IMG/VR virus record: IMGVR_UViG_3300042894_000403
Coordinates: 1-47,261 of that record
Source of the DNA: a virus
Length of the DNA: 47,261 bases
Direction: 5' to 3' (one strand)
Shown: positions 7,926 to 20,700 of the stretch, piece by piece
How positions within the stretch are numbered: the first letter of the stretch is position 1
How the letters are laid out: every line of letters starts with the position of its first letter
Translations under genes and position numbers: made by a program
The notes under the pieces: model-generated
Told to the model about the DNA's origin: nothing
The model's input: only the letters and a program-made list of their open reading frames with translations
Database searches by the model: none

Positions 7926-8540
7926 TTATGCTGTCAAGTTAGTTAGAGTTTGTACTCGAACTGTATATTCTATTTGTATTAAACGATTCAACGCTTTTTG
8001 CACCGGGCTAAAAATCACGTGTGTTAATAATGGCAAGCCGGCTCCTAAACCGCTTGCACCTGGTATGTGGCCAAATAAGCCTAGTTCATCAAATACATAG
8101 TCACCGGACAATGTTTGACTATTATCAAATACTGCTTGCCCACTAGGCTCGCCGTAGTCTAATAAACAACTAACCACAATATCAGTATACTTTAATCCAG
8201 GAGTATGATTTACAATCATTTTATTGTTCGCAGGATCAGTATTTGCTGCATTTGTGTCATCTACAATTTTATAGTATGTAGGATTATACAAGTCAGCATT
8301 AGCCACATTAGTATTTGTTGGCAGATACGTAATAACACCGGTTGGGTCAACGGTAGTTCCCCCGTTACCAAAGTGCATCTCAGTAATAAAGTTTTGACTT
8401 TTATTTGCAGCATTTTGCGCCAAACATACTGAGAAATTTTCATAGTGGATAGCATTAGTTTTATCAACAAATACTTCTTTGGTGATAGGATCAAAAATCT
8501 TAACCATACCAATAATGTCTAAGTTCATCGTTGATTTCAT
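7926..8540 (-). CDS. Conserved virion structural protein (baseplate/fibre region)
   Basis: I place the start at ATG 8540 (204 residues, MKSTMNLDIIGMVKIFDPIT). The frame is open further upstream, but that extension is the out-of-frame shadow of a small gene ending at 8542. ATG 8528 is a second possibility. The N-terminus VKIFDPITKEVFVDKTNAIH is shared with that small upstream gene. The rest has YDYGEPSGQ-like and DYVFDELGLFG segments and no enzyme motif. By position, after the giant gp7-place gene and before the fibres, it could be the gp8/gp9-type protein that links wedge and fibres, but I cannot show homology. The TAG of the preceding gene and this ATG are separated by one base, so translation is probably coupled. 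Confidence 0.7.
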   Translation of the reverse strand: MKSTMNLDIIGMVKIFDPITKEVFVDKTNAIHYENFSVCLAQNAANKSQNFITEMHFGNGGTTVDPTGVITYLPTNTNVANADLYNPTYYKIVDDTNAANTDPANNKMIVNHTPGLKYTDIVVSCLLDYGEPSGQAVFDNSQTLSGDYVFDELGLFGHIPGASGLGAGLPLLTHVIFSPVQKALNRLIQIEYTVRVQTLTNLTA

Positions 8541-8541
8541 A

Positions 8542-8682
8542 CTATGCTCGTCCGTCCATAAAAACTTCTTTTGTCTCTGGGTCAAATATTTTAATATGCC
8601 CTTGTATATGTATACCGCCACGCTCGTCGGGTTGTTTTTGAGGTTGTGTTTCCACTTTCTCTTCTTGTTTATTTGTATCCAT
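8542..8682 (-). CDS. 46-residue protein sharing a domain with the next gene
   Basis: A short gene of 46 codons plus TAG, starting MDTNKQEEKVETQPQKQPDE and ending with GHIKIFDPETKEVFMDGRA. The first half is charged and probably disordered. The second half matches the N-terminus of the following gene (VKIFDPITKEVFVDKTNA), so the two arose by duplication or share an interaction motif. The purposeful charged leader, the close match at protein level and the one-base gap to the next ATG argue for a real gene rather than chance. A GATAAATA box lies 5 bp upstream of the ATG, and AAGA is the only weak SD-like sequence. The function is unknown. A small baseplate or fibre-joint peptide is a guess. Confidence 0.68.
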   Translation of the reverse strand: MDTNKQEEKVETQPQKQPDERGGIHIQGHIKIFDPETKEVFMDGRA

Positions 8683-8687
8683 ATTCT

Positions 8688-8695
8688 TATTTATC
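8688..8695 (-). promoter_or_regulatory. Late promoter box GATAAATA
   Basis: A NATAAATA octamer on the minus strand (ATAAGATAAATA with its flank), 5 bp before the ATG at 8682. By the T4 late-promoter geometry the transcript would begin at or next to the A of the ATG, so it would either be leaderless or serve mainly the next gene at 8540. Confidence 0.5.
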
Positions 8696-8716
8696 TTATC
8701 CATAATCTACAATTAT

Positions 8717-11700
8717 TTAAGCTGTTATAGTACCCGTGGCTGACGCAAACGGTATTAGCCCGTAAATGCTGTTAAATGTAGTAGTACATCTAACTTGATA
8801 TCCTATTGGTCCTGTTGGGTACCATGCGTGCGCAGGATCATTTAAGTTAACTAAACTTAAGGTGTTATTTGTACCTTGAGCAAACTGTATTCCATCAATA
8901 TAAGTCCAGCTATCAGTAATTACATTCCAAGTAATACCGTCAGCAGACCATTCCCATGTATACTTCATTGTTCTGCTGGACGCAGGTAGTAGGCTTTCAG
9001 TGGCTGAACTAGTAACAACTACACCAAATACATCAGAAATTGTTACGTTAGATGCAAATCTTGCTGTGCTTGCGTTTACTGCTAGGCTCCAGTTAGTAAC
9101 CGGTGTATTGATTACATAAGTATAGATGTTTGTTGGGTCATATGATGGCCAATCTTTTATAAACATTGCTGCACTAGTTGTTGAACCAACTAATCCATTG
9201 CCTTCTAATATATTTCCTCCAGTTCCTGAATTGTAAAGTACATTAGCATTTACCATTAAATTACCGTATACTGTATCTGGTAATGTTTGGTTAGGACTAG
9301 CATCAGTTACCCGTACACCCACTGGATATAATACATTAGCACCGGTACCTTGGGTACCGCGGCGTATTTGGCCAAGTACATTTGTACCAGGTAAGTAGCT
9401 GATGTTTGCAGTACTTACATAGTTCCAACTATTAGCATTAACGTTACCAGTAACAATATAGTTATTACCTGCATAGTTAATTGCAGTGCCCGCAGCGTAT
9501 GCTGTATTAGCTGACCATACCACAGGAGTATAGATATTTTTTTTGTAATACGTGATACGTTCACCGTTAATAAACACTACACCAGGGCGAGCATATAATG
9601 GACTAGGTTCAGTTAATAATGTTGCATCTATAACATAAATGTTAGCATCTGTAATACTTAAATTAGTTGATAATTGTGTGGTATTGGCAGTTGAAATCTT
9701 CAAATATGCTGGTTCGTTAACCATATTATCAAATATACGATAAGCAGCTACGTTTGCACCAACTTTAGTATAGATACGCATATCTAACGTGTCAAACGTA
9801 ATACCCGGTACAAGTTCTTCCGGAGCACGGCTATGATATGTATCAATAAATTGACCACCCTGTGTTACTATATCTTCAGGTGCTGTACCCAATGCAATGT
9901 TAGCATATAGGCTATACAATGCTTGATCATACACGCTTGTTGATAATAATGCAATACCATCCTTGCTAAATTGTACAGGATCATACGGTGCAATATCATA
10001 ACTACGTCCAAATAATGGATTTAGCGTAAATGGTACGCTTTGCGTTACTGATGTTGGATATGTTACTCCTGGTACTAATTGTTCTAAGCTGTCATAACGT
10101 GCTGTGATAGTTGTATCAGTAGCTAGTGTTACGTTGGTACTTAGTGTAACCTGTGTTACTTTAATTGGGATGCCGCCAAAGCTAATATTAGCCAATGTAA
10201 GATTACCACTGATTGTATCTGTTAAGTTAACGCTGTTTGTTGTATAGTTAACACTTACAATAGTGGCTTCAAATCCAATATTAGCACCAGTTACATACTG
10301 TCCAACTTGTAGACCCGACATGTTGGTAATATTTTCAATTGCAGTACTGCCTTTGTATAGATTACCATAAAAGTGTCCCAGGCTATTAACTTGTAAATTA
10401 ATATTACCAATTAGACCCGTTACATAGCCCGCTTGTACACCACTTTCACCAATATACATATTTTTAGCAAGACTGGCTGCATTATACACATAGATAGTGT
10501 TTGTGTTAGTGGCTGTATTAGCCATAGTTACCGCAGTTTGTATAGTATCCACCGCCGGCATTACGTTTGCTGGCTCGTAGTAACCAATAATACGGTCGTT
10601 AGCATTGCTAAAGTAGCTTGCTGGACATACTGTATAATCACTAGGTATGAACTGTGTTGAGGTTGTGATATTAGAATTTATAAAATACGCTTTACGTAGC
10701 ATAACATTGCCGTCTTGGAATGCATAGGTAATGATATCACCGCTACTTACACGACCATTAGCATCAAACTGTGTTTGAATGTAGGTAGTATTAGCTGTCC
10801 ACACCTTGACATTACTTGTATAGTTAATACGGTCAAATTTAAGTGTGCTGTTAAATGAACGCACTACAGGGTTTTTCATTACTGCATACGCAGTAGCAAC
10901 GGTACCTGCATTTATACTTGTATATCCGAAGCTAATTGCAGTGCCGGTAAATGAGGAAATATTAGCCGACGACATGGTAATTTGACTGTTTGCACTGTCA
11001 ATTGCCGCAATCACTGTGGTTGCATCAAATGCTGTGTTTGCGCTCATTCCAGTGAATAAACCAGCAGTTGAATTAATAGTGTATGTGGATGATATTAAGT
11101 TTACATTGCCACCAATAACTACAATATTACCTACTACAGAACCATTTACAATTACAGTTGGGGTTGTGGTGTAGCCTGAGCCACTGTTTGTCACTGTAAT
11201 AGAAATTAAACTACCCGAATTACCATCAAGAGTTGCAGTGGCCGTGGCACCGTTTCCATTACCGTCAGTGCTGATAATAGTTATCGCAGGTGGAAGGATG
11301 TATCCTTTACCGGCATTTTCAATTCTAATGCCATCTACTACAAGATTTCTATTATTGTACCATTGGTTATACGGCCATGTTTGCCATGTTGCTGAATCCT
11401 TGGCCACATACGGTGCTTCTCCGCTCGGACTACGGAACATTGATGTAAGACCAAATGTATCATAGTAAGCCGGTAAGTCAAAGTCTGTAATATCGCCGCC
11501 AAAAGTGTCATTGCCTGTATAATCTAATAGATATTCACGTATCTTAGTACGGTACGGTTTAACTTCTTCAATGTAATTTTGATAGTATGTTTGGTTATCA
11601 ACTACATAGCTCGGGAACTGACTTAGAGTTCTTAGTTTATGTGTGATACTAATAAAGCTAGATTTAAATAACCAATCTACATAAGTTTGTTCAGTTAATA

Positions 11701-14700
11701 GATAGTTAATCATTACAAAGAACAAGTTATTAAATTCACCTTGTAAGGTATTTTTAAAAATGTTATTATATAATGCTTGTACAATCGAACGAATTTCTTT
11801 GTTAGGATTTTGATCGTATCTGTTGCTATCAAAATCTTGATTACCAAACCCTAAATTATTATCTACATAATTACCTAGTGTAGTATCTAATTGTACTGTA
11901 CCGTTTTGGATGCCTACTACACCCAATCCACCGCCAACCTCAACTACTACTAGTTGCCATGTATTATTACCTGTAGCGTTGCGAATATAAATTACACTGC
12001 CGGCAATTGCTTGTAATGCAAGTGCATTAACTGTAGTTTCTACGCTAAAGTCTGGTTTAGTTGAAGCACTATATCCTGTAGCATACCAGTCAGCATATGA
12101 CCAATAGATACTTGTTTTATAACTTTGTACTCTGGTGATCAGCCAACTCTTACTATCTGTTAATGTATATAAAACCCACAATCCGTTTTGTGATGTATCG
12201 TTTTTAACTAGTACACGGTATCCCGGTGATAACGGCAATGTGTCTATATACTCTAACTCAACTTCTGTCGACACTGCTTGATCATATTCACCTAATTTAA
12301 AATTAGGCTCTGCTTCTTGAGCATTTAATCCGGTTAAGTCAAATTGTTCAGCAATAGGATTAATAGCAAAAATATCATTAACATATTGAATCATTTCATT
12401 GACTGCTGATAGTCTATCAACAAACATACTTTGGCGTGGACGAATATCAACACCATATCGATCTGCTAAACTCAATGTTGGATCAGGCACCGTTGAACCC
12501 TGCTGGTCAATCCCTGCTAAACTGTCGACAAACTTGTTAACTAATTTAGTCGGAATCGGATTATTAGGATTACCTTTTTGTATTAACTCGTATTCACTGT
12601 GAATCAAATCAGTGTTAATTTCTAATTGATGATCTAAGTGAACAATGGTATTATCGGAACTTAGGTAAGTAGCAACATTGTAGAATACAATAGCATTACT
12701 GCGTATCATAGCCGCATAAGGAATACCTTGTGATTTAGGATTTGCAATATAATCTACGATTGCCTTCACTGGCAAGGTACGGCTCGGTATCGTGTCATCT
12801 AAATGAGTTTGATCGTATACCCAGAAAAAATACCTAGTAGTAATAATGCCTGTTGTCTGATCAACCGTAATTATTTCAACATACGCACTATCGTCTTCAT
12901 GTTTAGGTATGCCCTGTAATGCTCCATTAGTGTTAACATATTGGCTTGGTAATACTGTGCTTTCTATCCATTCATACACATTAATCGAACTTCCTGGGAA
13001 CAACTCACCCCAATGTAGACTACGATAGGTTAGTGAATCTTGTTCGTAATCAATAAAGCGAACAGTACTTAAATCCCACCAAACTTTTCCTACTTGTTTG
13101 TCACTCCAGTAGACACTAGAATTAATATCAGCTTCTGAGTTATATCCTTTATTATAAACAGCAGGATCGTATTCTGTCTTAAATGAAATATTTTCTTCTG
13201 CTTGTCCTAATATGCGCCCTTTAGCTGGATCAACAAATTGTAAATTTTCTTCAATTAAATTAGTTTGACTACTGTATAGGTACGCACGAGTTACACTATC
13301 TAAATCAACTTTAGGAGATTGATAACGTATTAGTCCCCAGCCCCTAGCCATCGTAGGGTTACTAAACACATAGATACTACCGGATTTAGCAGGTGCACCC
13401 GCTGGTGCCATAAATGGTGCTGCAATAGTAATATATGCCCCTTCAATATCTAATGCATATCCAAATTGACCGCCGGGAATTAATATACCCGGGTCTAATT
13501 GTTGTGCAAATGCATATCGTCCCGGATCCTCTACATCATCACGTGGATCGTCATATAATTCGTAAATGTAAACACTACCACTACCTGGTATTCTATCATG
13601 TAGTCTAGTAGACGCCGCGTCAAATACAGTTCCGTTGGTCGTAGTACTCACATCAATGGTTGTAAGTTCTTTAGTAGTGCCTCGAGCACTACCAATCACT
13701 AGCATGTATGCATTTGCTGCTAGTTTAACTTTTGTACCAAAATATTCACCAGGTAACCCGTAAGGATTAACAATAATCTGCATGAATGCAAATACAATCA
13801 TTTCAGATTCTGCAAGTACACCTGCACTACTAGAATTCGTAATGCCTGAAAGTATACGTAGTTGGTCTTTGGCAACTTTAACATCTGAGTCTAAACGTAA
13901 ATATCCGTTTTCATTTGTGGCTGTTACTCCTAAAATGTTAGCGTCATTTACATCTTGTACAAATTCGTCTAAGGTAGTTAACCTAACTGCAACATTTGAT
14001 GCAGTCCACGAGTTATTAATTGCTACGTTTGCACCTGTTGAGAATACGTAGGCGTTTTGATATCCTGAAACTTTAACAATGTCACCTGTAGTACTTTCTG
14101 TCACTCGCACGTTAGCGCCAGTGCTTGGTTGTGTGATCCAATCTCCAGTACTTACAGTTACGTTGCCTGTTAGGCCTAGACTAATACGAACTTCAAAATT
14201 GTTTAAACGAATTGTATCAACTGGATTAAATGTTGGGTTTAGTACATAGCCCGTGTCAGTACCATACAATCTACCGCGGTTATGGAATTTCCATACGGCA
14301 CCACTGTTATATTCTGTACCGTTATCATAATATGGTGCACCAATGTAAATCGCACAGTTATTACTACAAATTGTTAAGCTCGTACCGAACGCAGCGTTTG
14401 CCTGAATTGCAGCTAAGCCGCCTGTTAAACTATCTACACCGATTAGGCGTTCTAGGTAGTTAAATTTATTAACCTCAACAAGAATAACCTGGCCAATTGC
14501 AGGCGGATTAGTAAATCTGATTGTATTAGTACCTACTACTGTATATTGTATATTTTCAATACCGTCAATGGTAACTTTATGTACAGTTGCAATGATATTT
14601 TCAGTGTTATAGTCTTGGCCACCTGTACCAGCTACTGCATCAGTAACTGAATTAAATGCTTCAATAACACGATCGTATACATAAACTGCACCAGCACCCA

Positions 14701-17700
14701 ATTGAAGTATACCGTTGATATCTTCAACGGTATCGCCGGGGGCACCAACAGCTACCTGTGCACCATCAAAACTTGAGGAAATAGCATATCCAAACTGTGC
14801 CCAACTGTTACCAGTAGGAACAGTTAATTTTTGTACCAAGGCATAGTAAGGGCGTTGCGTAATAGTAACGGTCGTTGCAGAAATATTAGCATTGCTGGCA
14901 ATATTACCGTTGTTGATAAATCTAACGGTACGTGTGCTGTAATCGAATACATAGTCAATATTAGGTATAAATGTTTTATCTAAACTAGTAACTAATAAAC
15001 TACTAGCATCACTACCCGAAGTAAAGTCTGGTGTAAATGAGTTTATCTGAATACTGCTCACTGCGGCATTGCTTCTTAGGTCGGTTGGATAAACACCATA
15101 TGATACTAAGTTACCACTACTTAAAACACTAATGTTAGCAAGTATAGTTAAGTTGGCATCAATTACCACATTACCGTCTGTGCCTGTTGTTACTTTTACA
15201 AAGTTTGTAATGTTATCAACAACAATTTCTGTGCTAGAAACTACACTAAGAACAGAAGTTCTTGCGCCAGTATTAGCCTGTATTAATACGTCAGTTGGGT
15301 TAACTGAAATAGGACTGTTTAGGTATACAGTATTTTTGTTATTAACAGAAGTAAGCTGTGTTTGTACTGGAACATAACGTTTTAATCCGTATGCATAAAC
15401 ACTGTTATTACCCGGAGCACTGATGTATAACCACTCACCGTCTTGATTAAATGCCATACTGTAACCGAATTGGTCACCAGTAACATTACTTACAAGAATT
15501 TGACTACGATCAAACGAGTAGCTTGATAAGGTTTTGTCATAGATATACACGTATCCGTTTCCTGACCAGCTACTCGGAGCACCGATTGCTACTTTAGTAT
15601 TACCAGCAGCTGTAGTTGCTAGATCAACTGAATGACCGTATGCATAGGTATTTGCGGCTGTTGGGGTCAATATGAGACCTTGATCAAATTCGCCTGCATA
15701 GTTTTTAAGGAACGTATTTACATAACCAATGCGTGTAGTAGATGATATAAATTTAGCGCCAGTGTCTATAGAAAGTATAGATAAGTTACCAGTTGAGTCA
15801 AACGTAAAATTATTATTGTATTGACCAGCATATATGTTTCCACCTAGGTTGCTAACTAAAGTTAAGTTAGCACCAGACGAAACCTGTTCGATATAAGCAC
15901 CAACATTGGCGTTTAAATAGCCTGTTGTGGTAAATTGAATTTGTCCTTGTTGTGCTGCTCCGGCAACGATAATCAAACCGTCTGACGACATTTTTACTGA
16001 AGTCCCAAATCCGTCATTGGGCACATATTCACTACCGCCTTTAATTACCTCTTGATCCAGGCCCCACGGCGTTTGTTTTTCATATACCTTCCATGTGCCG
16101 CTAGGTTGTGTGCCAAATGGTTGACCTTGTACTGCGGTGGTTTCTGCATCTATGTCAATCCAAATCTTATCTCCAACTTTCCAGCCGTTGGGTGGATTTA
16201 ACAACCCGTACACACGACTTTCTTCCATGTATTTAAAGCGCATGCTATCTAAACGGAATAACATACCACTACCTGTTTGTGTAGTTAAGTTACCTAGGTT
16301 AGTAATATCGCCTGTATATCTTACCAAAAGACTCGATGCACCAGTTACACGTAGTACTTGATAGAAGCCGTTGTAGGCCGCGTCAAAATTCTTAACTAAG
16401 AATATATCATATTTAGAAAGGCCGTGTGGATTATCTGTAGTAAATGTAATATATCCATTCAGACTATTTGTCACTGCGGTGATCTGATTATTAGTTTCTG
16501 TTACGCGAAATACATTCCAATCTTGCGTAAAGTCTTTAGCTACCCAAATTAGATAACCACTGCCCATATCTGCAATCTTATTATCCAAGTCAACATAATT
16601 TGTTAAGTCAAAAATTTGCAAATCTACGTCGTCAATATTTACATATCCTGCTGTAGGAATATCATTGTCATAGTCACTATTTTCAGTTCTGTTCAAAGCA
16701 ACATTAGCAGAGTATGCACCATATGATTTATGCAATTGTGTACTATTGAATATAGTAACCCCATTGGCTAAATTATTATCGGCAGCGTCTACAAAACTCG
16801 CCACACTAGGGTTTACCCCAAATGCTTTTTCATCTAAGGCAATTTCAACAAACGGATTGCTAGTCAGTGCACCGTATTCACCAACACGCACTGCCCACTC
16901 TTCATATAGTGCAATGTTGCTAGTTAGGTTATTAATAGTTGCTTTGGTAAACGCATCAACTGCATTCTTAGTACCTTTTTGCGCTACGTAACCTTTGTAG
17001 AATTCAATTTGTGTTGTTTCTGTTAGACCTAAATCACTAAGGTATTGACGTTCTCTAAAGCCAATAAGTGCATGACTGTAGGCCATTTGATTTTTGTTAC
17101 GTATCTTAGCGTAACTATCATAAAATGATTGACTTTCTACAGCAATTGTGCTAAAATTAGGCAGTAGGCCTGTTTGTATTTCGTTCTTGCCTAACACCTG
17201 CCAGTTTTGGAACTGAAATGTTCCATTAGCGGGGATATCTCGAAGAGCAGTATAATATTGACTCTTGTATTGTACCAGATCACCTTTAAGATAATCTTGG
17301 CCTTGGTACCAGGCATCTACTACGCCGCTGTTATATATGTAACCTTCTGGGCTTAGACTACCGTCCCAATCTGCGGTGCGCTGACCAATTAGTTTTAAAC
17401 GGAACTGGCGGTTACCACTACTTGGTTGGTAGATAACGTCATTGAACACTGTGGTATTATCAAAAATTAGCGTATGTTCGTATTGCACCAATGAAACTTT
17501 TACATAACCGATAACACTGGCCTCATCTTGCAGCTCTAATTTGAACTCTGTAGGTGTTCTATAAACTGCATAATTGTTATTCTTAATAAGATTAAAGTTT
17601 TGGTCAACAACTCTACTACCGTATTGACTATCTTCGATGCCTTCTGTCACCGCACCGCTGGTAATGGCATTTAATGTGTTCGATACTGGACTTACTACTA

Positions 17701-20700
17701 AAATACTGCCCGCTTTCCATCCTTGTTGAGCCCAGTATAAGAATTCACGTGCGCTTAACCGCCAGTTTTTGATTTCATTTAATTGGGGATCAGTATCTGT
17801 AAATGTCCATCCTTGTGCTATTAGATAACGTTCGTAGCTGATCATAAAATCAACTACCTGTTGTTGCGTATTAAATTCATAACCGTAGGGTACATTCATT
17901 AATAGATTTTGATAATCATTATAGATGGTAGCTGTACTGTTCAGTACTTTAATTTTACTAGCATTATTGTTTATAATACTTGGAATGATTGTAAAGTAAC
18001 TATTAAACAAATCATAGCCGCGCATACTATAACCATTATTTGTTTTTTCAATAATTAACGCACTGTAAATGATTTCATCCATGGCCACTGGTTTTTCATT
18101 TAGGAATACTTTATAGTTTTCATTAGGTATAAGAATACTATCATTGGTACTTGTTGGACTGACTTGTTCGGCTAATACTTCTAGATATTTTTGATCTGTA
18201 AATCCGCTTACCTTATAGGTTAAATTAACTTGAAAGTTTTGTACCAGCGGCAGTAGATATTTTGCCGGGCTGACGCCTTGGTTGATCAAATATTCAGTAA
18301 TCCAGTTAATATAGCCTGCGCCGCGATAAACTGTACCAGCACTGGTATTACCATTATAGTCAACTGCAGACTGTGTAATCTGTCTATTTGTACTATCTTC
18401 AAGGTATTGAGTAATTTCTGTTGTAATACCCTGCACATCAGTTGAGAAAGTGTATAGTGCATTTAACGGAGTATATGAGTTTACGTCAATTAATGTACCA
18501 AAATACTTAGCTGGTTTTAATAACGCCAAGGCCTGTTGGGCGGCGAATGGAAAGTCGCTGCTCGTACGCCAGGCAAATTCCACAGGACCTTGTTGGCCAA
18601 TAGCCCAGGCTGCGCCTGCTTGTTTGCTGTTAAATGTACGACATAACAATTGTGCCACACTGATTAAGTTACCGTTTTCATCTACTGGAATAAAATCTGA
18701 CAGGCCAGGGCGTACATAATGTGGGTCAATGCCTTGACGATCACCGTAACGGATGTATCCTGCTTCTAAATCGTCCCATAGAACTTTATTGCCGCCAGTA
18801 AATGGTGCAGGACCATAGAAGCCTTGCCACCAGTCTGGTTGACTAGGAAATCCTAACATTTCCCAAGGTGTTAAATGCGGACGAATTGTATCATAGAAAT
18901 ACATATAACATGCACGCCAACTACCCGGCAACAATTCACCATTTACACGATCGCGACTTGAACTGTAGTTCCAAGTGAACGGATCATTGGGGTCAAAAGT
19001 ATCATTAATAGTATAATCAAGTTTGTTGTTACCAACCCAGTTTAAGAAACTTTGACTTCGCACTTGGTTTGCATCTGCTAATGTATAATCGCTACTTCTA
19101 AATTTACCCGGAACTACACTAAAGATCTCGCTAAATGTAGTATTTGCAGATAATTTAATATTGTTATAGATACGTAGTTCTAATTCAAGTAAGAAGCTAT
19201 CGCGATAGTCACCGAAACTTGGAGTAATACTACCATCGTGGCCACGAATAACAGTTGTAGATGTTCTATAAGTGTCATCTACAAAAATCTCAGGAGTGTA
19301 TCTCGGCCATAGTCCTAACTTAGACGGAGTTTCTGGAATATAGTTACCATCAGTGTTACTATACTCAACAATTTTAATAATGTCGCCAACTGCCAACGCA
19401 ATAGTAAAATCGATACTTGGCGTATCTGTTCTAAAGGTGTAGTCGAGCCCTTTAATAAGCTGCTGATCATTTAAATAAACCAACACAGCTTGATTGCTTA
19501 GTTTTGTATCACTAAAAATATTTGTAATTTCGTAATTTGTCTGCAACGGATCAAATACTTCAAAGCCGTCGATTGCTCCTATTTGTCCAACAATATTTTT
19601 TAACGGACCGTAAGGTACCATGTCACTATAATACCAAGGGAATGATTTATTTTTAACAATATTAATTCTTGTTAAAATCTTATCAACGCTGCCTATAGGA
19701 TCTGTTGGGTCAATACCTTCAAGACTAGTGCTCAATTCTAAGAATTTGTTTTTAAATTTAGTGTATTCTTGTTGAGTATAACGAACACTGTTAATAAAGT
19801 TTGCTTGTTCGTCAATTAAAAATAAACTTGCATAAGGTACAGGGGCACTGTGTTTAAGAATGGTACCGCCCTGTTGCTTAATATCAATATCACGTAGATT
19901 ACTTTGTGCTAATACATCACCTTCAACAATTGTACTGTTTTGTGCCAATGCTACTAAGTGGTTACGTAGCTGGCCTAGCGTTAAACTATCAATATCAATG
20001 TTCTGTGAATTTAAATCTAAATTTTGTGGAACTTGATAAAATGCTGTAGAACTTATTTCGTTACTATAGACTAAAATATCAATTTGATCGTTAATATTTA
20101 ATGTAGTACTAATAGTGATTTGATTACCAACAATTGTCCAATCGATTGTAGGTTTTAAATATACAAAATTCTGGAATACTTTTACATAAGGAATAGATTG
20201 TTCATCGCTTACTGGTGTGATGTCTAAGGTAAACGTATCAGTATAACCGTTGATATTTAGATAATTGTCAGGGTTTGTTGGCTCAGTATAAACAAAGCTG
20301 AATAGCTGATATTGTTTGCTTTGCTCTGGAACTGTTAGCCATGTATTTTTTGGATCCAATGTTTGGCTATCTACAATTTTTTGAATGTAGCCTAGATTAA
20401 CATTACGCGACACAATCGTTCCAGACTCGTCAACGTAACTAAAGGTATCAGTATTAAAAAAGTTTTGGAATTTAATATCACCTTGAGTGGTAAAATTCTT
20501 ATAACTTAAGTAAAAATTAGTAATAGCATTGCCATTTGCATCATATACAGGTGCAACAGGGCCTCTACTTAACACACTATCAGTAGTTCCTGTAGTTGCT
20601 CTATCATATCCAAAGATCTGTGTGCCAATAAATGTACTACGAGTATACTGGCTTAGACTTTTACCTTGAATAACTTCTCCTGTACTTAGATCTAGTCTAC

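Noticed and set aside
2537-8100. Several plus-strand open frames opposite the tail-fibre genes
   Set aside because: They lie wholly antisense to repetitive Thr/Ser/Val-rich fibre genes, lack ribosome-binding sites and have low-complexity products rich in Val, Pro and Leu. They are shadows.
7926-8621. Longer version of the structural protein starting at 8621
   Set aside because: The added 27 residues read through another frame of the 46-codon gene and have no family-like sequence. Start 8540 lies one base after that gene's stop.
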